DNA of 51,203 nt from Desulfovibrio psychrotolerans (GTDB taxonomy: Bacteria; Desulfobacterota; Desulfovibrionia; Desulfovibrionales; Desulfovibrionaceae). The position numbers and the translations under genes are program-made. The stretch covers positions 1 through 51,203 of the forward strand of contig NZ_BLVP01000009.1 of NCBI RefSeq assembly GCF_013340305.1, given 5' to 3'. Positions 16,346 through 24,379 of the stretch are shown here, one piece after another; position 1 is the first letter of the stretch; each line of letters starts with the position of its first letter. Below the pieces are notes generated by a model. It had not been told where the DNA came from. It did no database searches and saw only the letters and a list, made by a program, of their open reading frames with translations.

Positions 16346-17909
16346 GTTCTTCACCCTCGGCATCCTGCACGGGGGCACCCGTTGCCCCGGCCAGCTTGGC
16401 CATGAAGATGCAGCGGGCCAGCGCCTCGGTCAGAGCTGCCGTATCCTGCTCGCTGACCACGTTCGGCAGACGGCGCAGAAACTCTTCGTGTGTGTCGCAT
16501 TCTTCCAGCAGGCGGTGCAGTGGATCAAGCATCGGCTGCATCATGGGCTGCCAATCGGACAACGCCTCGATGGCCAGCTGGTCGAGTTGATCTGGGCCGT
16601 CCGGCACATCAGACCTACCCGCCGCATTAAGGGAGCGCTGCAGCGCCTGTTGCGGTTCCGGCGGCACACCGGCCACGGTTCCGGGGGCGGTGAGCACCAC
16701 GGCCCCGGCAGCAGGTTCCGGCAGACCAAGCCTGTCGCGGACAACGCTGGTTTCAACATCCAGGCCGAGCGGCACCAATCTTTCCACGGCGGAGACGAGC
16801 GCGGCAATATCCTCCGCGTCCGGACGGGAGATGATGATGCGCGGGTAGCGGAGACGCGGACCGAGGTTCAGGTCCACCATGGGGCGAACAATGTCACGGT
16901 TGAGCGTCGCCGCCAGCTGACCGGCATCGGACCGTTCTATGTCTTCCCGCACTTGTTCGTGCGCATTTGCCGTGCCCACGTGTTGCCCGGTGTCCGTGGT
17001 GCCGGTCTGGCCCAGCACGGCCTTGGAGGTTTGTCGGTCCAGATAGGCGGCCAGCTTTTCGTACAGATCGATGTTGCCTGATATCTTGGCTTCCACGAAT
17101 TCCAGCATCATGGATTCCGGGATGATGGCTGCCGCATCCCGCGCAATATTGCGTACGGCCCGCAGCAAGGTGGCCTTGTCCTCTGCCGAGGCACCGGCTC
17201 CGTATTTACCGACGCGCAAGGGGTGCCCGAAGATTTCCGCGAACTGGACCCACGACTTGATATCGAAGGCTTTGAACAGCCAGACCCAGGCGATGGCGTA
17301 GGCCAAACCGCCCCGGATGGGCAGGCCACTCTTGGATTTGTGGACATGCACTATGTACTTAAACGGCGTCAGGGGCTGCAACTGCCCGCCCGCATCCAGC
17401 AGACGCAGCGTGCGCCCGTCCGCCGGGTCGAAGCGGAACCAGCGCGGGTCACGCCACAGCAGCGCTTTGGGTATCCAGCGTTTGCCGCTGGTATCCCACA
17501 TGATCTCCGTGACGGAGAATCCCTTGCCCACTCCATCCAGCACGTCGAACAGGGCGGGCTGCAGCTCGTCCCACTCCAGCCACTCGCGTACCAGATCGGC
17601 GGCGGCCACATCGGCGGCTTCGTCACTGGCGGAAACCACCGTCACGTCAAGTCCGCTTACCTGCAACTTACGGGTGCCGAGCACGGACCGATAGTGCAAG
17701 TCCTTCTCTTCCATCTCCTCGGCCAGTTCCAGGTACCGTGTGGGTTCACCCTCTTCCGCATCGCGCAGGATACGGGCCAGGCGTTCCGGTGTCATGCCCT
17801 GCGCCGGATGCCCGGAAATGACCTGACGCACGCCGGTCAGCGTCGGCCCGGCTTCCTCTTCCCTCAGGCGGGATGTTTCCACGGGTCTGCCCAAATGGTC
17901 ATATAGCAT
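16338..17909 (-). CDS. Portal protein, DUF935 (Mu gp29)
   Basis: 523 residues, the normal length for Mu gp29. Signature blocks include the start MLYDHLGRPVETSRL, EEMEEKDLHYRSVLGTRKLQVSGL, DELQPALFDVLDGVGKGFSVTEIMW, and KSWVQFAEIFGHPLRVGKYG. It forms the dodecameric DNA channel at one vertex. The start codon shares bases with the terminase stop (TGATG) and is preceded by AGAGGTG. Confidence 0.94.
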   Translation of the reverse strand: MLYDHLGRPVETSRLREEEAGPTLTGVRQVISGHPAQGMTPERLARILRDAEEGEPTRYLELAEEMEEKDLHYRSVLGTRKLQVSGLDVTVVSASDEAADVAAADLVREWLEWDELQPALFDVLDGVGKGFSVTEIMWDTSGKRWIPKALLWRDPRWFRFDPADGRTLRLLDAGGQLQPLTPFKYIVHVHKSKSGLPIRGGLAYAIAWVWLFKAFDIKSWVQFAEIFGHPLRVGKYGAGASAEDKATLLRAVRNIARDAAAIIPESMMLEFVEAKISGNIDLYEKLAAYLDRQTSKAVLGQTGTTDTGQHVGTANAHEQVREDIERSDAGQLAATLNRDIVRPMVDLNLGPRLRYPRIIISRPDAEDIAALVSAVERLVPLGLDVETSVVRDRLGLPEPAAGAVVLTAPGTVAGVPPEPQQALQRSLNAAGRSDVPDGPDQLDQLAIEALSDWQPMMQPMLDPLHRLLEECDTHEEFLRRLPNVVSEQDTAALTEALARCIFMAKLAGATGAPVQDAEGEEHA

Positions 17910-19438
17910 CAGTAGGCACCTCTTCCGAACCGGGCGCGGGAGTCACCCCATGCCTCGTCCGGATCATCGTCGTGCCCGGGCGCATGTGCCGAGGGCAGAA
18001 CAGGTTCATATCCATATTCCACAATATCCGTGCAGCTGGCGGCATAGCCCAGCACATGGGCAATGGCACTGTCGCCGTGGCGCTGGCGTTTGCCTCTGCC
18101 GCCCGACGTATCGCCTTCAGGCACGCGGGCCACGCCCTTTACCAGTTTGATGGCCCGGTGGTCGGAGATGATGTCCGCATCACGGGGCAGCAATGTGGTT
18201 CCGTCCTCAAAGGCTGCCTTGAAACGCGGCATGTTCTCGCGGTACCAGCCTTCCGAAAACTTCACCTGCGTGATTCGGCCCATGCCGTAACGCTGTGCCG
18301 TGATTTCCGCCAAATGGGCACCGTTGCCGGTGGCATCCATCATCCCGCCCATGAAGCGGGGCAGGCGGTCCAGCACGTACCACAGTATCTGCCGCTGCTG
18401 GTCGAACGGAATGTTGCGCAGCTCCAGCACAAATGGCGGCCGCCGGGTCATGTCCTGCTGCACGGCAATGGGCCAGATGTCCGTCAGGTCGCCGTTACGG
18501 GCAAAGTCCTGGCCGAAGTAATGCTGGAGCTTGGGGTCGCACTGGCGCAACAGCGGGGCGAGATTCTCCTCGCACCAGTCCTTTGTTTCCGCCACGCGCA
18601 GATGTTCCGGCCATTCCACAAATGTGTCCGGCTGCTCCCAGCGCACCACGGGGATCTCGGGATCGGACCGCTTTTCCAGCAGGGCCAATTGCAGGTAGGC
18701 ACCATTGCCGCGATTGGGGATGCAGAACAATTCCTCATCCGCACCGTCGCCATAGAAGGCAATGATCTCTTCCCGCCATTTCGCCTCGGCCTCGGCGGTC
18801 CATTCCTTACCCTGCTTCTGGCAGATGCGCTTGTACAGCCCTTCGGCCAGTGCCCTGTCAAAGTCACAGCGCAGGAGCGAATACGGCTTGCGCCCGGCGC
18901 GAATATCCGTGATCAGCGTGTTGAACGGGTTCTCATCACCGTCATGGGTACTGATGACAAGCACCTTGCCGCCCCAGATGAGCAAGGCGAACGCGGCCTT
19001 GAGCAGTTCCTCCAGATCATCATGGAACGCTGCCTCATCAATGATCACCAGCCCCTGCATGCCTCGCAACGCACGGGGAACGGAAGGCAGCGCCACAATC
19101 TTTCCGGCGGAGGTGTCCATGCGGAAGGCCTTGATGTCCTGATCCGGACGTTCCGGGTCCTTGAACACGGTCTCGCCCACGGACACGGCTCCGACCTGCA
19201 TCACTTTGGCCCAATCCCCGCAATATTCGATGTACTCCCGCGCCATTTCGAGGTTGTAGCCCATGTAGTAGACGTCCATGCCACCATCCTCGCGGCAGCG
19301 GGCAGCATGTTCCACACCGATTGCACCGGCAGCCCACGAGTAGCCCGTGCGGCGGCTCTTTTCGACGACGGTGACCGGCGAGACGCGTACAGTTTCGCGC
19401 AATTCCCACTGGTAGGGCAGAAAGCCTGCTGTGGTCAT
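17909..19438 (-). CDS. Terminase large subunit (Mu gp28)
   Basis: 509 residues. The ATPase part has a Walker A variant SRRTGYS (residues 28-34), Walker B LVIIDEAAF (about 130-138) and the coupling motif STHDG. The nuclease part has the acidic motifs GQDFARNGD, MDATGNG and the late RHGDSAIA. It drives head-full DNA packaging from the integrated or replicated Mu-like genome. GGAGG precedes the start and the upstream gene overlaps by four bases. Confidence 0.94.
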   Translation of the reverse strand: MTTAGFLPYQWELRETVRVSPVTVVEKSRRTGYSWAAGAIGVEHAARCREDGGMDVYYMGYNLEMAREYIEYCGDWAKVMQVGAVSVGETVFKDPERPDQDIKAFRMDTSAGKIVALPSVPRALRGMQGLVIIDEAAFHDDLEELLKAAFALLIWGGKVLVISTHDGDENPFNTLITDIRAGRKPYSLLRCDFDRALAEGLYKRICQKQGKEWTAEAEAKWREEIIAFYGDGADEELFCIPNRGNGAYLQLALLEKRSDPEIPVVRWEQPDTFVEWPEHLRVAETKDWCEENLAPLLRQCDPKLQHYFGQDFARNGDLTDIWPIAVQQDMTRRPPFVLELRNIPFDQQRQILWYVLDRLPRFMGGMMDATGNGAHLAEITAQRYGMGRITQVKFSEGWYRENMPRFKAAFEDGTTLLPRDADIISDHRAIKLVKGVARVPEGDTSGGRGKRQRHGDSAIAHVLGYAASCTDIVEYGYEPVLPSAHAPGHDDDPDEAWGDSRARFGRGAY

Positions 19439-19992
19439 ACGGCACCTCCGAGCACGGCCTGCATCATCTGGTCGATGACGGTTCCGGGTACACCGGCCTT
19501 GCGCCCGACTTCGGACACGGTGGACGCAGCCTGCTTATTGGCCGCCTTGGTTGCCTCTTCCCGGATGCGGGAAATAAGGTCCGCATCCGCTTTGGAGGCT
19601 TTGCCGAGATGGTCCAGCGCCTTGGCCAGTTCCATGGCCGAACGGGGATCAAGAGGCACGGGGTTGCCTTCCTCGTCGGTGGCCTCCGCACTGCTGATCA
19701 CATCGGTAATGGCCGCGTGCAGGAACTGGATATTCATACGCGCCACCTTGCTTTCCGGCTCATCGCCGAACCGCTGCACCAATGCTTCCGCCATATCACG
19801 GCTGCGCCGGATACGTTCGCCGACCTTGTCGATGTGCTGCTTGTAGCGGTGCAGGGCGCTGCGGCTGATCTGCACGTCCAGCCCGGCCAGAGCGTCCAGT
19901 ATCTCGTCCAGCGTACGGCCCTGCTCCAGCAGGACGCCTATGCGTTCCCGCACTTCCGGGGGCAGGCGCTTGATGGTGGATTTCTTGGGCAT
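19435..19992 (-). CDS. DUF3486 protein (Mu gp27), probable small terminase
   Basis: 185 residues: N-terminus PKKSTIKRLPPEVRERIGVLLEQGRTLDEILDAL with a helix-turn-helix of the kind that recognises packaging sites, then ISRSALHRYKQHIDKVGERIRRSRDMAEAL and a helical tail. The gene directly precedes the large terminase and overlaps it (ATGA), as small subunits usually do. In Mu, gp27 has been proposed as the small terminase; function here is by homology and position. Confidence 0.85.
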   Translation of the reverse strand: MPKKSTIKRLPPEVRERIGVLLEQGRTLDEILDALAGLDVQISRSALHRYKQHIDKVGERIRRSRDMAEALVQRFGDEPESKVARMNIQFLHAAITDVISSAEATDEEGNPVPLDPRSAMELAKALDHLGKASKADADLISRIREEATKAANKQAASTVSEVGRKAGVPGTVIDQMMQAVLGGAV

Positions 19993-20000
19993 GGCTGCAC

Positions 20001-20297
20001 CTACTCTCCGGGCATGGGCCGTTTAACGCCGGGTACAGATGCCACGCCATCGGCAACATCCTGCCCATAGGCACGCAACGTGGCCACGGTCACATCGCTT
20101 TTGTCGGAGGTGGCAACCAATCCCTGCGCGTCCAGCCATGCAAGGTCACCCTTGACCACGTCGTGGCTTACGGCGTGCCCCAGCGACTGCAGCGCGGTTT
20201 TAAGCACATAGTGGTTGGCCTCCCGCCCCGGCGATCCGGAGAGCAGACGCAGGATGCACAGGCGGCGGTCTTCTGCGAGTACGGTCTGAAAGGACAT
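20001..20297 (-). CDS. Winged-helix phage protein (Mu gp26 / VpaChn25_0724 family)
   Basis: 98 residues from the ATG at 20297 (GGGGAAG upstream); the longer frame would run into the DUF2730 gene. The sequence AEDRRLCILRLLSGSPGREANHYVLKTALQSLGHAVSHDVVKGDLAWLDAQGLV is a compact winged-helix fold typical of this Mu family. It sits between gp25 and gp27, suggesting a packaging or late regulatory role; this is inferred. Confidence 0.82.
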   Translation of the reverse strand: MSFQTVLAEDRRLCILRLLSGSPGREANHYVLKTALQSLGHAVSHDVVKGDLAWLDAQGLVATSDKSDVTVATLRAYGQDVADGVASVPGVKRPMPGE

Positions 20298-20298
20298 G

Positions 20299-20658
20299 CT
20301 ACTTCCCCTTGGTAACGTGGTAATCGTTGAGCATGGCCACCTGCCGCGACAAGGCCCGGAGCAGTTCCGCCTGTCCCTCGGCACGGGCGTTGGCTGCCTT
20401 CAGCTCGCCGCTGATGTCCGACAGCTTCACCACCACGGCCTGCATATCCTTGGATGAGGGGGCGTTCTCCAATACCCCCTCCAAGCCGGATAACCGATTG
20501 TTCATGGTGGTGCGGCAGGATTCGCATTGTTCATGAGTCACATACGTCTTACGCATGGACCACAACACCCAGCCCAGCAGGGCCGAGACTGTGGTCACCA
20601 CCACCGGAACGACAACTCCTGCCCACTGCACGACCAGATCATTCACCGGATCATTCAT
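20299..20658 (-). CDS. Membrane-anchored coiled-coil protein, DUF2730 (Mu gp25)
   Basis: 119 residues from the ATG at 20658, preceded by AGGAGGGCC; a longer in-frame start at 20685 has no such site. A single membrane helix (about residues 8-30, WAGVVVPVVVTTVSALLGWVLW) is followed by a coiled coil from about residue 50. The pair CESC near residue 45 may be redox or metal related. The family is conserved at this place in Mu-like phages; its role is unknown. Confidence 0.85.
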   Translation of the reverse strand: MNDPVNDLVVQWAGVVVPVVVTTVSALLGWVLWSMRKTYVTHEQCESCRTTMNNRLSGLEGVLENAPSSKDMQAVVVKLSDISGELKAANARAEGQAELLRALSRQVAMLNDYHVTKGK

Positions 20659-20965
20659 CTGGCCCTCCTGCGGCCTGCGCGTCATAGCAGCTCAGTGCTG
20701 CCTCCAGCAGGCGCACATACGTGCGGATCATCTGGTGGCGGGCGGTCAGTGCATCCACGTTGGCCGGGCCGTCGAACGGAGCATCACCGTCCACAGTGCC
20801 TGCCGTGGAGGCGAGTTCATTTGCCGTCAGGGGGGTAGGATGCGGGCACGGAGTGAATAGATGGCGCACTGTGAGCACGGTGGGCTCCTGCCTAGGCGGC
20901 GTGTGAGCGCAGCCCGCGACACTACCAAGCATTAAGCAGATCAGCAGCGGCATGACGCGTCGCAT
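20651..20965 (-). CDS. Outer-membrane spanin lipoprotein (Rz1-like)
   Basis: 104 residues with a lipoprotein signal: MRRVMPLLICLMLGSVAGC, lipobox V-A-G-C at 16-19. The first 44 bases overlap the 3' end of the Rz-like gene in a different frame, the classic Rz/Rz1 architecture. The mature part contains several prolines close to the N-terminus (HTPPRQEP, PCPHPTP), as in Rz1. With Rz it fuses the inner and outer membranes at lysis. Confidence 0.8.
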   Translation of the reverse strand: MRRVMPLLICLMLGSVAGCAHTPPRQEPTVLTVRHLFTPCPHPTPLTANELASTAGTVDGDAPFDGPANVDALTARHQMIRTYVRLLEAALSCYDAQAAGGPDE

Positions 20966-21344
20966 TATCCACCACCTTTGCGGCTTCTTCAGCGGTTCGG
21001 GGTCTGGTGATCGCGCGGGACAACATGGCCCGACGCGCGGCTTCTTCCGTCAGGTGCTTGCTGTACAAGGCCTGCGTGGCGTCCACCTGCCGCGACAGGG
21101 CGGCGATGGTAGCATTGCAGCTGCGCTGGTCTTCCAGCAACAGATTGCCCGCCGTGCGGGCCTGCGCCAGCTCGTGCCGGGTGGCATCGTGCGCTGCGGC
21201 AGCTTTCGCCAGAGCGGAGCGGGCATCTGCCACGTCTCCGCGCAGCCACAAGGCCCAGCACAACAGGCCAAGCACCACGGCCATTCCTGCGATCAGCAGG
21301 GCTAGCTTGGTCTTGGGGATGAGGGACATGGGGATCGGTAACAT
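20922..21344 (-). CDS. Inner-membrane spanin (Rz-like)
   Basis: 140 residues with an N-terminal membrane anchor (about 12-32, ALLIAGMAVVLGLLCWALWL) and a long periplasmic coiled-coil (AKAAAAHDATRHELAQARTAG and onward). GGAGGAAACTG precedes the ATG and the start shares bases with the upstream stop (TGATG). It is paired with the overlapping Rz1-like lipoprotein. Confidence 0.8.
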   Translation of the reverse strand: MLPIPMSLIPKTKLALLIAGMAVVLGLLCWALWLRGDVADARSALAKAAAAHDATRHELAQARTAGNLLLEDQRSCNATIAALSRQVDATQALYSKHLTEEAARRAMLSRAITRPRTAEEAAKVVDNATRHAAADLLNAW

Positions 21345-21682
21345 CAGTTTCCTCCGATATTGAGATCGCGCTCGACATCGAGATCACGTAATGACGGCGC
21401 GGGTGCGGTGGTCTCATTGTATACAGGGCCGGTCGGCGGGTACGCACCCCACACGCCACCGGAACCTAATTCAAAGCGGGATTGTGCGGCCTTGGCACCG
21501 CAGGCCCCGCCGATGAGCCCGGCCTCTGCCCAGCCCAGCGGAATGTAATGCCCGGCCACGACCATGCCCGTGATCCACGCCCCCAGCACCACCACGCACA
21601 CCAGCACAGCCATAATGCGCATGGCCGATGTGCCGCCGGTATGGTCGCAGAAGGCATCGCCGAGCAAATTCCCAAGCCGCAT
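21344..21682 (-). CDS. Small membrane protein of the lysis cassette, holin candidate
   Basis: 112 residues with one strong hydrophobic helix (about 22-45, MRIMAVLVCVVVLGAWITGMVV) and a second weaker one (PLGWAEAGLIGGACGAKA). The C-terminal half is polar and proline-rich. It lies between endolysin and spanins, where a holin is expected, but I cannot assign it to a holin family by sequence. Confidence 0.6.
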   Translation of the reverse strand: MRLGNLLGDAFCDHTGGTSAMRIMAVLVCVVVLGAWITGMVVAGHYIPLGWAEAGLIGGACGAKAAQSRFELGSGGVWGAYPPTGPVYNETTAPAPSLRDLDVERDLNIGGN

Positions 21683-22287
21683 TACGCCATTCCCTCCTTA
21701 GCCAGCTGCGTGCACCAGCCGTCCAAGGCTCCGGTGCGGTTGAGCCAGCCCGCGAGGAATGCGCGGTAGTCCACAACCTGCCCGCTGCTCAAAACTTTGG
21801 GCGGTCGGGCGACCAATGATTGGTAGAACGCCTCACGTTCAGTGATGGTGGATAATGCAAGGGCCAACGAGCCGTCGCGGCACAGCAGGGTGACACGTCG
21901 CAGAGTGTTGGGGCCAAGGCGACCATCTTCCACCAGCGGAATGCCGTCGGTACGGTTGCATGCGGCCTGCAACTGGCGCACGGCGGGCGGCACCCCCTGA
22001 TTGACGGCACCGTCATAGACGGCGACCGCCACCAGCGGCGGCAATTCATGCAGACCGGGAGCCGCCCAGAAGTGGGCATAGAATAGCCGGGTCGCTATTT
22101 CGGAGGTGACTGCGCGGACGTCATCGGCGTCTATGTCGCCATCGCCATCGATGTCGCAACCGATTAAGCGCAACCAGCGCAGGGACACGCCCCGGTTGGT
22201 GATGCCGCCGGGATCGTTCGGGTGGTCCACCAGACCACCTTCCCACTTGGCCACAAAGGCCTGTGCGGCCTCGAATGTACTGCGCAT
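21682..22287 (-). CDS. Endolysin, glycoside hydrolase family 108, with calcium-type loop
   Basis: 201 residues from the ATG at 22287, preceded by GGGAGGGC; an in-frame ATG at 22311 lacks a ribosome site. The N-terminus FVAKWEGGLVDHPNDPGGITNRGVS has the GH108 catalytic Glu (residue 16) and the D-P-G-G-x-T-N-x-G motif. The C-terminal part (NRTDGIPLVEDGRLGPNT) is a peptidoglycan-binding PG_binding_3 region. Between them residues 45-56 read DIDGDGDIDADD, an EF-hand/dockerin-like acidic loop. It cleaves peptidoglycan for lysis. Confidence 0.9.
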   Translation of the reverse strand: MRSTFEAAQAFVAKWEGGLVDHPNDPGGITNRGVSLRWLRLIGCDIDGDGDIDADDVRAVTSEIATRLFYAHFWAAPGLHELPPLVAVAVYDGAVNQGVPPAVRQLQAACNRTDGIPLVEDGRLGPNTLRRVTLLCRDGSLALALSTITEREAFYQSLVARPPKVLSSGQVVDYRAFLAGWLNRTGALDGWCTQLAKEGMA

Positions 22288-22325
22288 ATGCCCTCCCTCT
22301 TGCGTTGCCATGCAGTAAGCGCGAC

Positions 22326-22364
22326 AAGGCCCACCGTATGGTGGGCCTATGGGAGGTGTCTTTT
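22326..22364 (-). repeat. Copy 2 of the shared late-operon element plus hairpin
   Basis: On the minus strand CATTAAAAGAC is followed after ten bases by GGCCCACCATACGGTGGGCC, a perfect stem with a four-base loop (22326-22347). The region lies 40-75 bases before the endolysin start. The CATTAAAAGAC and GGCCCACCAT blocks also occur before the protease gene at 14691-14714. It is a candidate late promoter or activator region; no good -35/-10 pair is visible. Confidence 0.5.
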
Positions 22365-22383
22365 AATGGGGGTGAAATAGAGA

Positions 22384-22403
22384 AGCCCCGCCGGAGCGGG
22401 GCT
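22384..22403 (-). terminator. Terminator after the membrane cargo gene
   Basis: AGCCCCGC-TCCG-GCGGGGCT followed by TCTCTATTT on the minus strand. It ends the gene at 22423-22899 and separates it from the late lysis operon, so that operon needs its own promoter. Confidence 0.7.
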
Positions 22404-22422
22404 GGGGGGGCAAAGAGAAGGA

Positions 22423-22899
22423 TTAACGCAGTGGTAGCGTTAAATCATTACCAGCGTGCGGAACAACTCTGTCGAGACAAAGGGACTGGCATCCGCTTTT
22501 GGGCACTAGTAGTCCTGCCCCATCGCTGGAAACACCGAAATAGCAAGTCTGACCGAACGCCATAAATTCAGTTGGGATCGAAGATTTTCCATCTGAGACG
22601 GAAAAAACGAAGTTAGCGTGGTATGCCCCCGTTGGGTCTGGAAAGGCCATGTCTATACGTTCAAATCGCAACTCCCGGTAATACTTAGCAAGGCCGGGGC
22701 AGGCTGTCAGCACCTTGGGCCATGCCTGTGTGAGGCGTTCATGCACATCTGGGGAAATGTCCGCTGCCAGCTGGGGCATTGCAGGTGGTTTTGACGTACT
22801 CGTTTTGGCAACCTGTCCAATAACAACGACCACCACGAAAAGGGCAGCCACTATCCACACCATTCTCCGCATTTTGGGATTCTGCCAGCTATTTTCCAT
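22423..22899 (-). CDS. Membrane-anchored protein of unknown function (prophage cargo)
   Basis: 158 residues with one N-terminal membrane helix (about 13-30, MVWIVAALFVVVVVIGQV) and an extracytoplasmic domain containing four cysteines near C67, C118, C136 and C140. I do not recognise a family. The gene has a terminator behind it and hairpins in front, and lies next to the repressor, so it could be expressed from the lysogen independently of the lytic operons. That is the pattern of a lysogenic conversion or superinfection-exclusion gene. GGGG precedes the ATG at moderate distance. Confidence 0.75.
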   Translation of the reverse strand: MENSWQNPKMRRMVWIVAALFVVVVVIGQVAKTSTSKPPAMPQLAADISPDVHERLTQAWPKVLTACPGLAKYYRELRFERIDMAFPDPTGAYHANFVFSVSDGKSSIPTEFMAFGQTCYFGVSSDGAGLLVPKSGCQSLCLDRVVPHAGNDLTLPLR

Positions 22900-22913
22900 T
22901 TGTTACCCCATTA

Positions 22914-22940
22914 AAACAGCCGACGTGTCGGCTAGTTTAT
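22914..22940 (-). repeat. Palindromic hairpin, second copy of the repressor terminator stem
   Basis: AGCCGAC-AC-GTCGGCT with a TTTT run on the minus strand, 15-30 bases before the ATG of the cargo gene. It differs from the hairpin at 22990-23006 mainly by a two-base insertion at the centre, and both are flanked by AAAAC on the plus strand. Because it sits directly upstream of a gene it may attenuate it, or be a duplicated terminator. Confidence 0.55.
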
Positions 22941-22979
22941 TTTTCGGTGTCAATGTTTTCAGCGTGTTGCCGTGGCGAG

Positions 22980-23011
22980 TCCTAAAAAAAACAGCCGACG
23001 TCGGCTATTTT
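22980..23011 (-). terminator. Terminator of the repressor gene
   Basis: The palindrome AGCCGACGTCGGCT (22993-23006) followed on the minus strand by GTTTTTTTTAGG, overlapping the repressor stop codon (TAG at 23007-23005). It has the stem and U-tract of a strong intrinsic terminator. Confidence 0.8.
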
Positions 23012-23676
23012 GCCTCCCGGCACCACCAGATAACGCGGCCGATAACTCGTACGGTGTCGGCAAGGTCCCCGCGCAGGGGGACCTCAATGGCGCTATAGCT
23101 TGGGTTGATGCTATTCAGTACCAGCACCCCCGGCAACAGGTCGACACGTTTCACGTACACGCCACCCTCAACGCCAACGGCATAGATGGCACCAGGCACA
23201 ACCCCCGTCTGCGATTGATCTATCAGCACCATATCCCCGTCTTCAATGGCCGGGGCCATGCTGTCACCCACCACATCCATCAATACCATGCTGGATGCCT
23301 GCCCTTTACGTATCAGCCAATCCGATCTGAAGGCATAGCTGCCCACGGGGTCCCCGTTGGCTTCCAGGCTGCCTCCGCCTGCGGAAAGGCGGGCTTGGAC
23401 CTTAGGGACCAAGACAATCCCGCAATGGGGGCCGCTCTCATTTTGCGAACTGGTAGGTTGAGGGTTTTGAGAAGCCGCGCTGTCTTCCTTCCCAAGCAAC
23501 AGCCACGCAGCAGAAGCACCTGTTTTAGAACAAACGAGCGCAGCAAAGTCTACGTCCGGGGTACGTTCGTTCCTCTCATAGTTTCCAAGCGCGCGCTGAC
23601 TGATACCTATGCGGGATGCGAATTCCGCTTGGGTTTCCCCGCCGCGAAGAATTTTAATCCTGTCACCAAAGGACAT
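23005..23676 (-). CDS. Phage repressor, HTH plus S24/LexA-like autoprotease
   Basis: 223 residues. Residues 5-55 are an XRE helix-turn-helix (TQAEFASRIGISQRALGNYERNERTPD). Residues about 90-215 are a LexA/CI peptidase domain with Ser139 in VVGDSMAP and Lys176 in VYVKRV. An Ala99-Gly100 pair in RLSAGGG is a plausible self-cleavage site. It would hold the lysogen and be inactivated by RecA-dependent cleavage after DNA damage, unlike Mu Rep, which is controlled by ClpX. It is transcribed away from the early operon. Confidence 0.93.
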   Translation of the reverse strand: MSFGDRIKILRGGETQAEFASRIGISQRALGNYERNERTPDVDFAALVCSKTGASAAWLLLGKEDSAASQNPQPTSSQNESGPHCGIVLVPKVQARLSAGGGSLEANGDPVGSYAFRSDWLIRKGQASSMVLMDVVGDSMAPAIEDGDMVLIDQSQTGVVPGAIYAVGVEGGVYVKRVDLLPGVLVLNSINPSYSAIEVPLRGDLADTVRVIGRVIWWCREAK

Positions 23677-23688
23677 AATGCCTCAAAG

Positions 23689-23757
23689 AGCACGATTGAG
23701 CAAATATACCCAATCGTGCTTGACTGATATTCTCGTTTGTGCCAAATTCTGAGGCAC
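23689..23757. promoter_or_regulatory. Operator region between repressor and early operon
   Basis: AGCACGATTG (23689-23698) and CAATCGTGCT (23711-23720) form a perfect 10-base inverted repeat with a 12-base spacer. A second dyad GTGCC-N9-GGCAC lies at 23739-23757, and a further AGCACGA half-site occurs near 23778. Dyads in this position are the expected binding sites for the repressor. A TATATT block inside the spacer on the minus strand could be the -10 of the repressor gene. Confidence 0.65.
23720..23748 (+). promoter_or_regulatory. Candidate early promoter
   Basis: TTGACT (23720-23725), 17 bases, then CAAATT (23743-23748) preceded by TG as in an extended -10. The -35 touches the end of the 10-base inverted repeat, so a bound repressor would block it. 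The -10 is weak. The rest of 23758-23890 contains no other element I can support. Confidence 0.4.
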
Positions 23758-23890
23758 GGGACGGTAGCAAAAAGCACTAGCAAGCACGACACTACCAGCC
23801 CGCAAGGCAAGGGTCAACGTCAGCAACTGACGCATGTTCGGACAGAGAAAGGACCAAGCGTCCCAATTCGGACAACCTGCGAGGTTCGGA

Positions 23891-24379
23891 GTGCAAACCA
23901 CCCATCTCTCCCTTTTCGATGACGACAACAAGCGGGCAGAGGCGCGTAGCCGCAAGGCCATGCGTGCTGCTGGTTTTGTTTCCGCGTTGAAGGGGGCCAT
24001 GTTCCGGGCAGCCAAATCGAGCCCACTCTCCCGTGATCAGATCGTGGACGAGATGAATGCACTGGCCGCTGCGGCAGGCCGCCGTCTTACACAGGGACGG
24101 GCTAAGTGTATTGCGCGGGACACGCTCGACAAATGGCTATCCTCCGAAGAGGCAGAGCATGTGCCCGGTATGTACGCCGTGCACATATTCTGCCTCGCCA
24201 TCGATGACCCCTCGCCTTTGTGTTTCTGGCTGGAATCCGGCTTTGGCATTCAGACGGCCGAGCCGGAAACCCTCAAGTTGGCCGAATTTGCGCGCGGTGT
24301 GTTGGAGCATAAGCTCCGCACCAAGCGTCAGCGGCGGCTTGAAGAGGAACTCATGTCCAACCTGGAGGGAACGCGATGA
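23891..24379 (+). CDS. Early phage regulator-like protein, unknown family
   Basis: 162 residues from a GTG at 23891 with GAGG six bases upstream. An ATG at 23834 is in frame but has no ribosome site. The central part (SSPLSRDQIVDEMNALAAAAGRRLTQGRAKCIARDTLDKWLSSEEAEHVPGMYAVHIFCLAI) looks like a helical DNA-binding fold, similar to proteins often found first in early operons of Mu-like prophages. The C-terminus is charged. It ends in an ATGA overlap with the next gene. Role unknown; early regulation is likely. Confidence 0.7.
   Translation: MQTTHLSLFDDDNKRAEARSRKAMRAAGFVSALKGAMFRAAKSSPLSRDQIVDEMNALAAAAGRRLTQGRAKCIARDTLDKWLSSEEAEHVPGMYAVHIFCLAIDDPSPLCFWLESGFGIQTAEPETLKLAEFARGVLEHKLRTKRQRRLEEELMSNLEGTR

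Noticed and set aside
22948-22953. TTGACA upstream of the membrane cargo gene
   Set aside because: No -10 at 16-18 bases on the minus strand.
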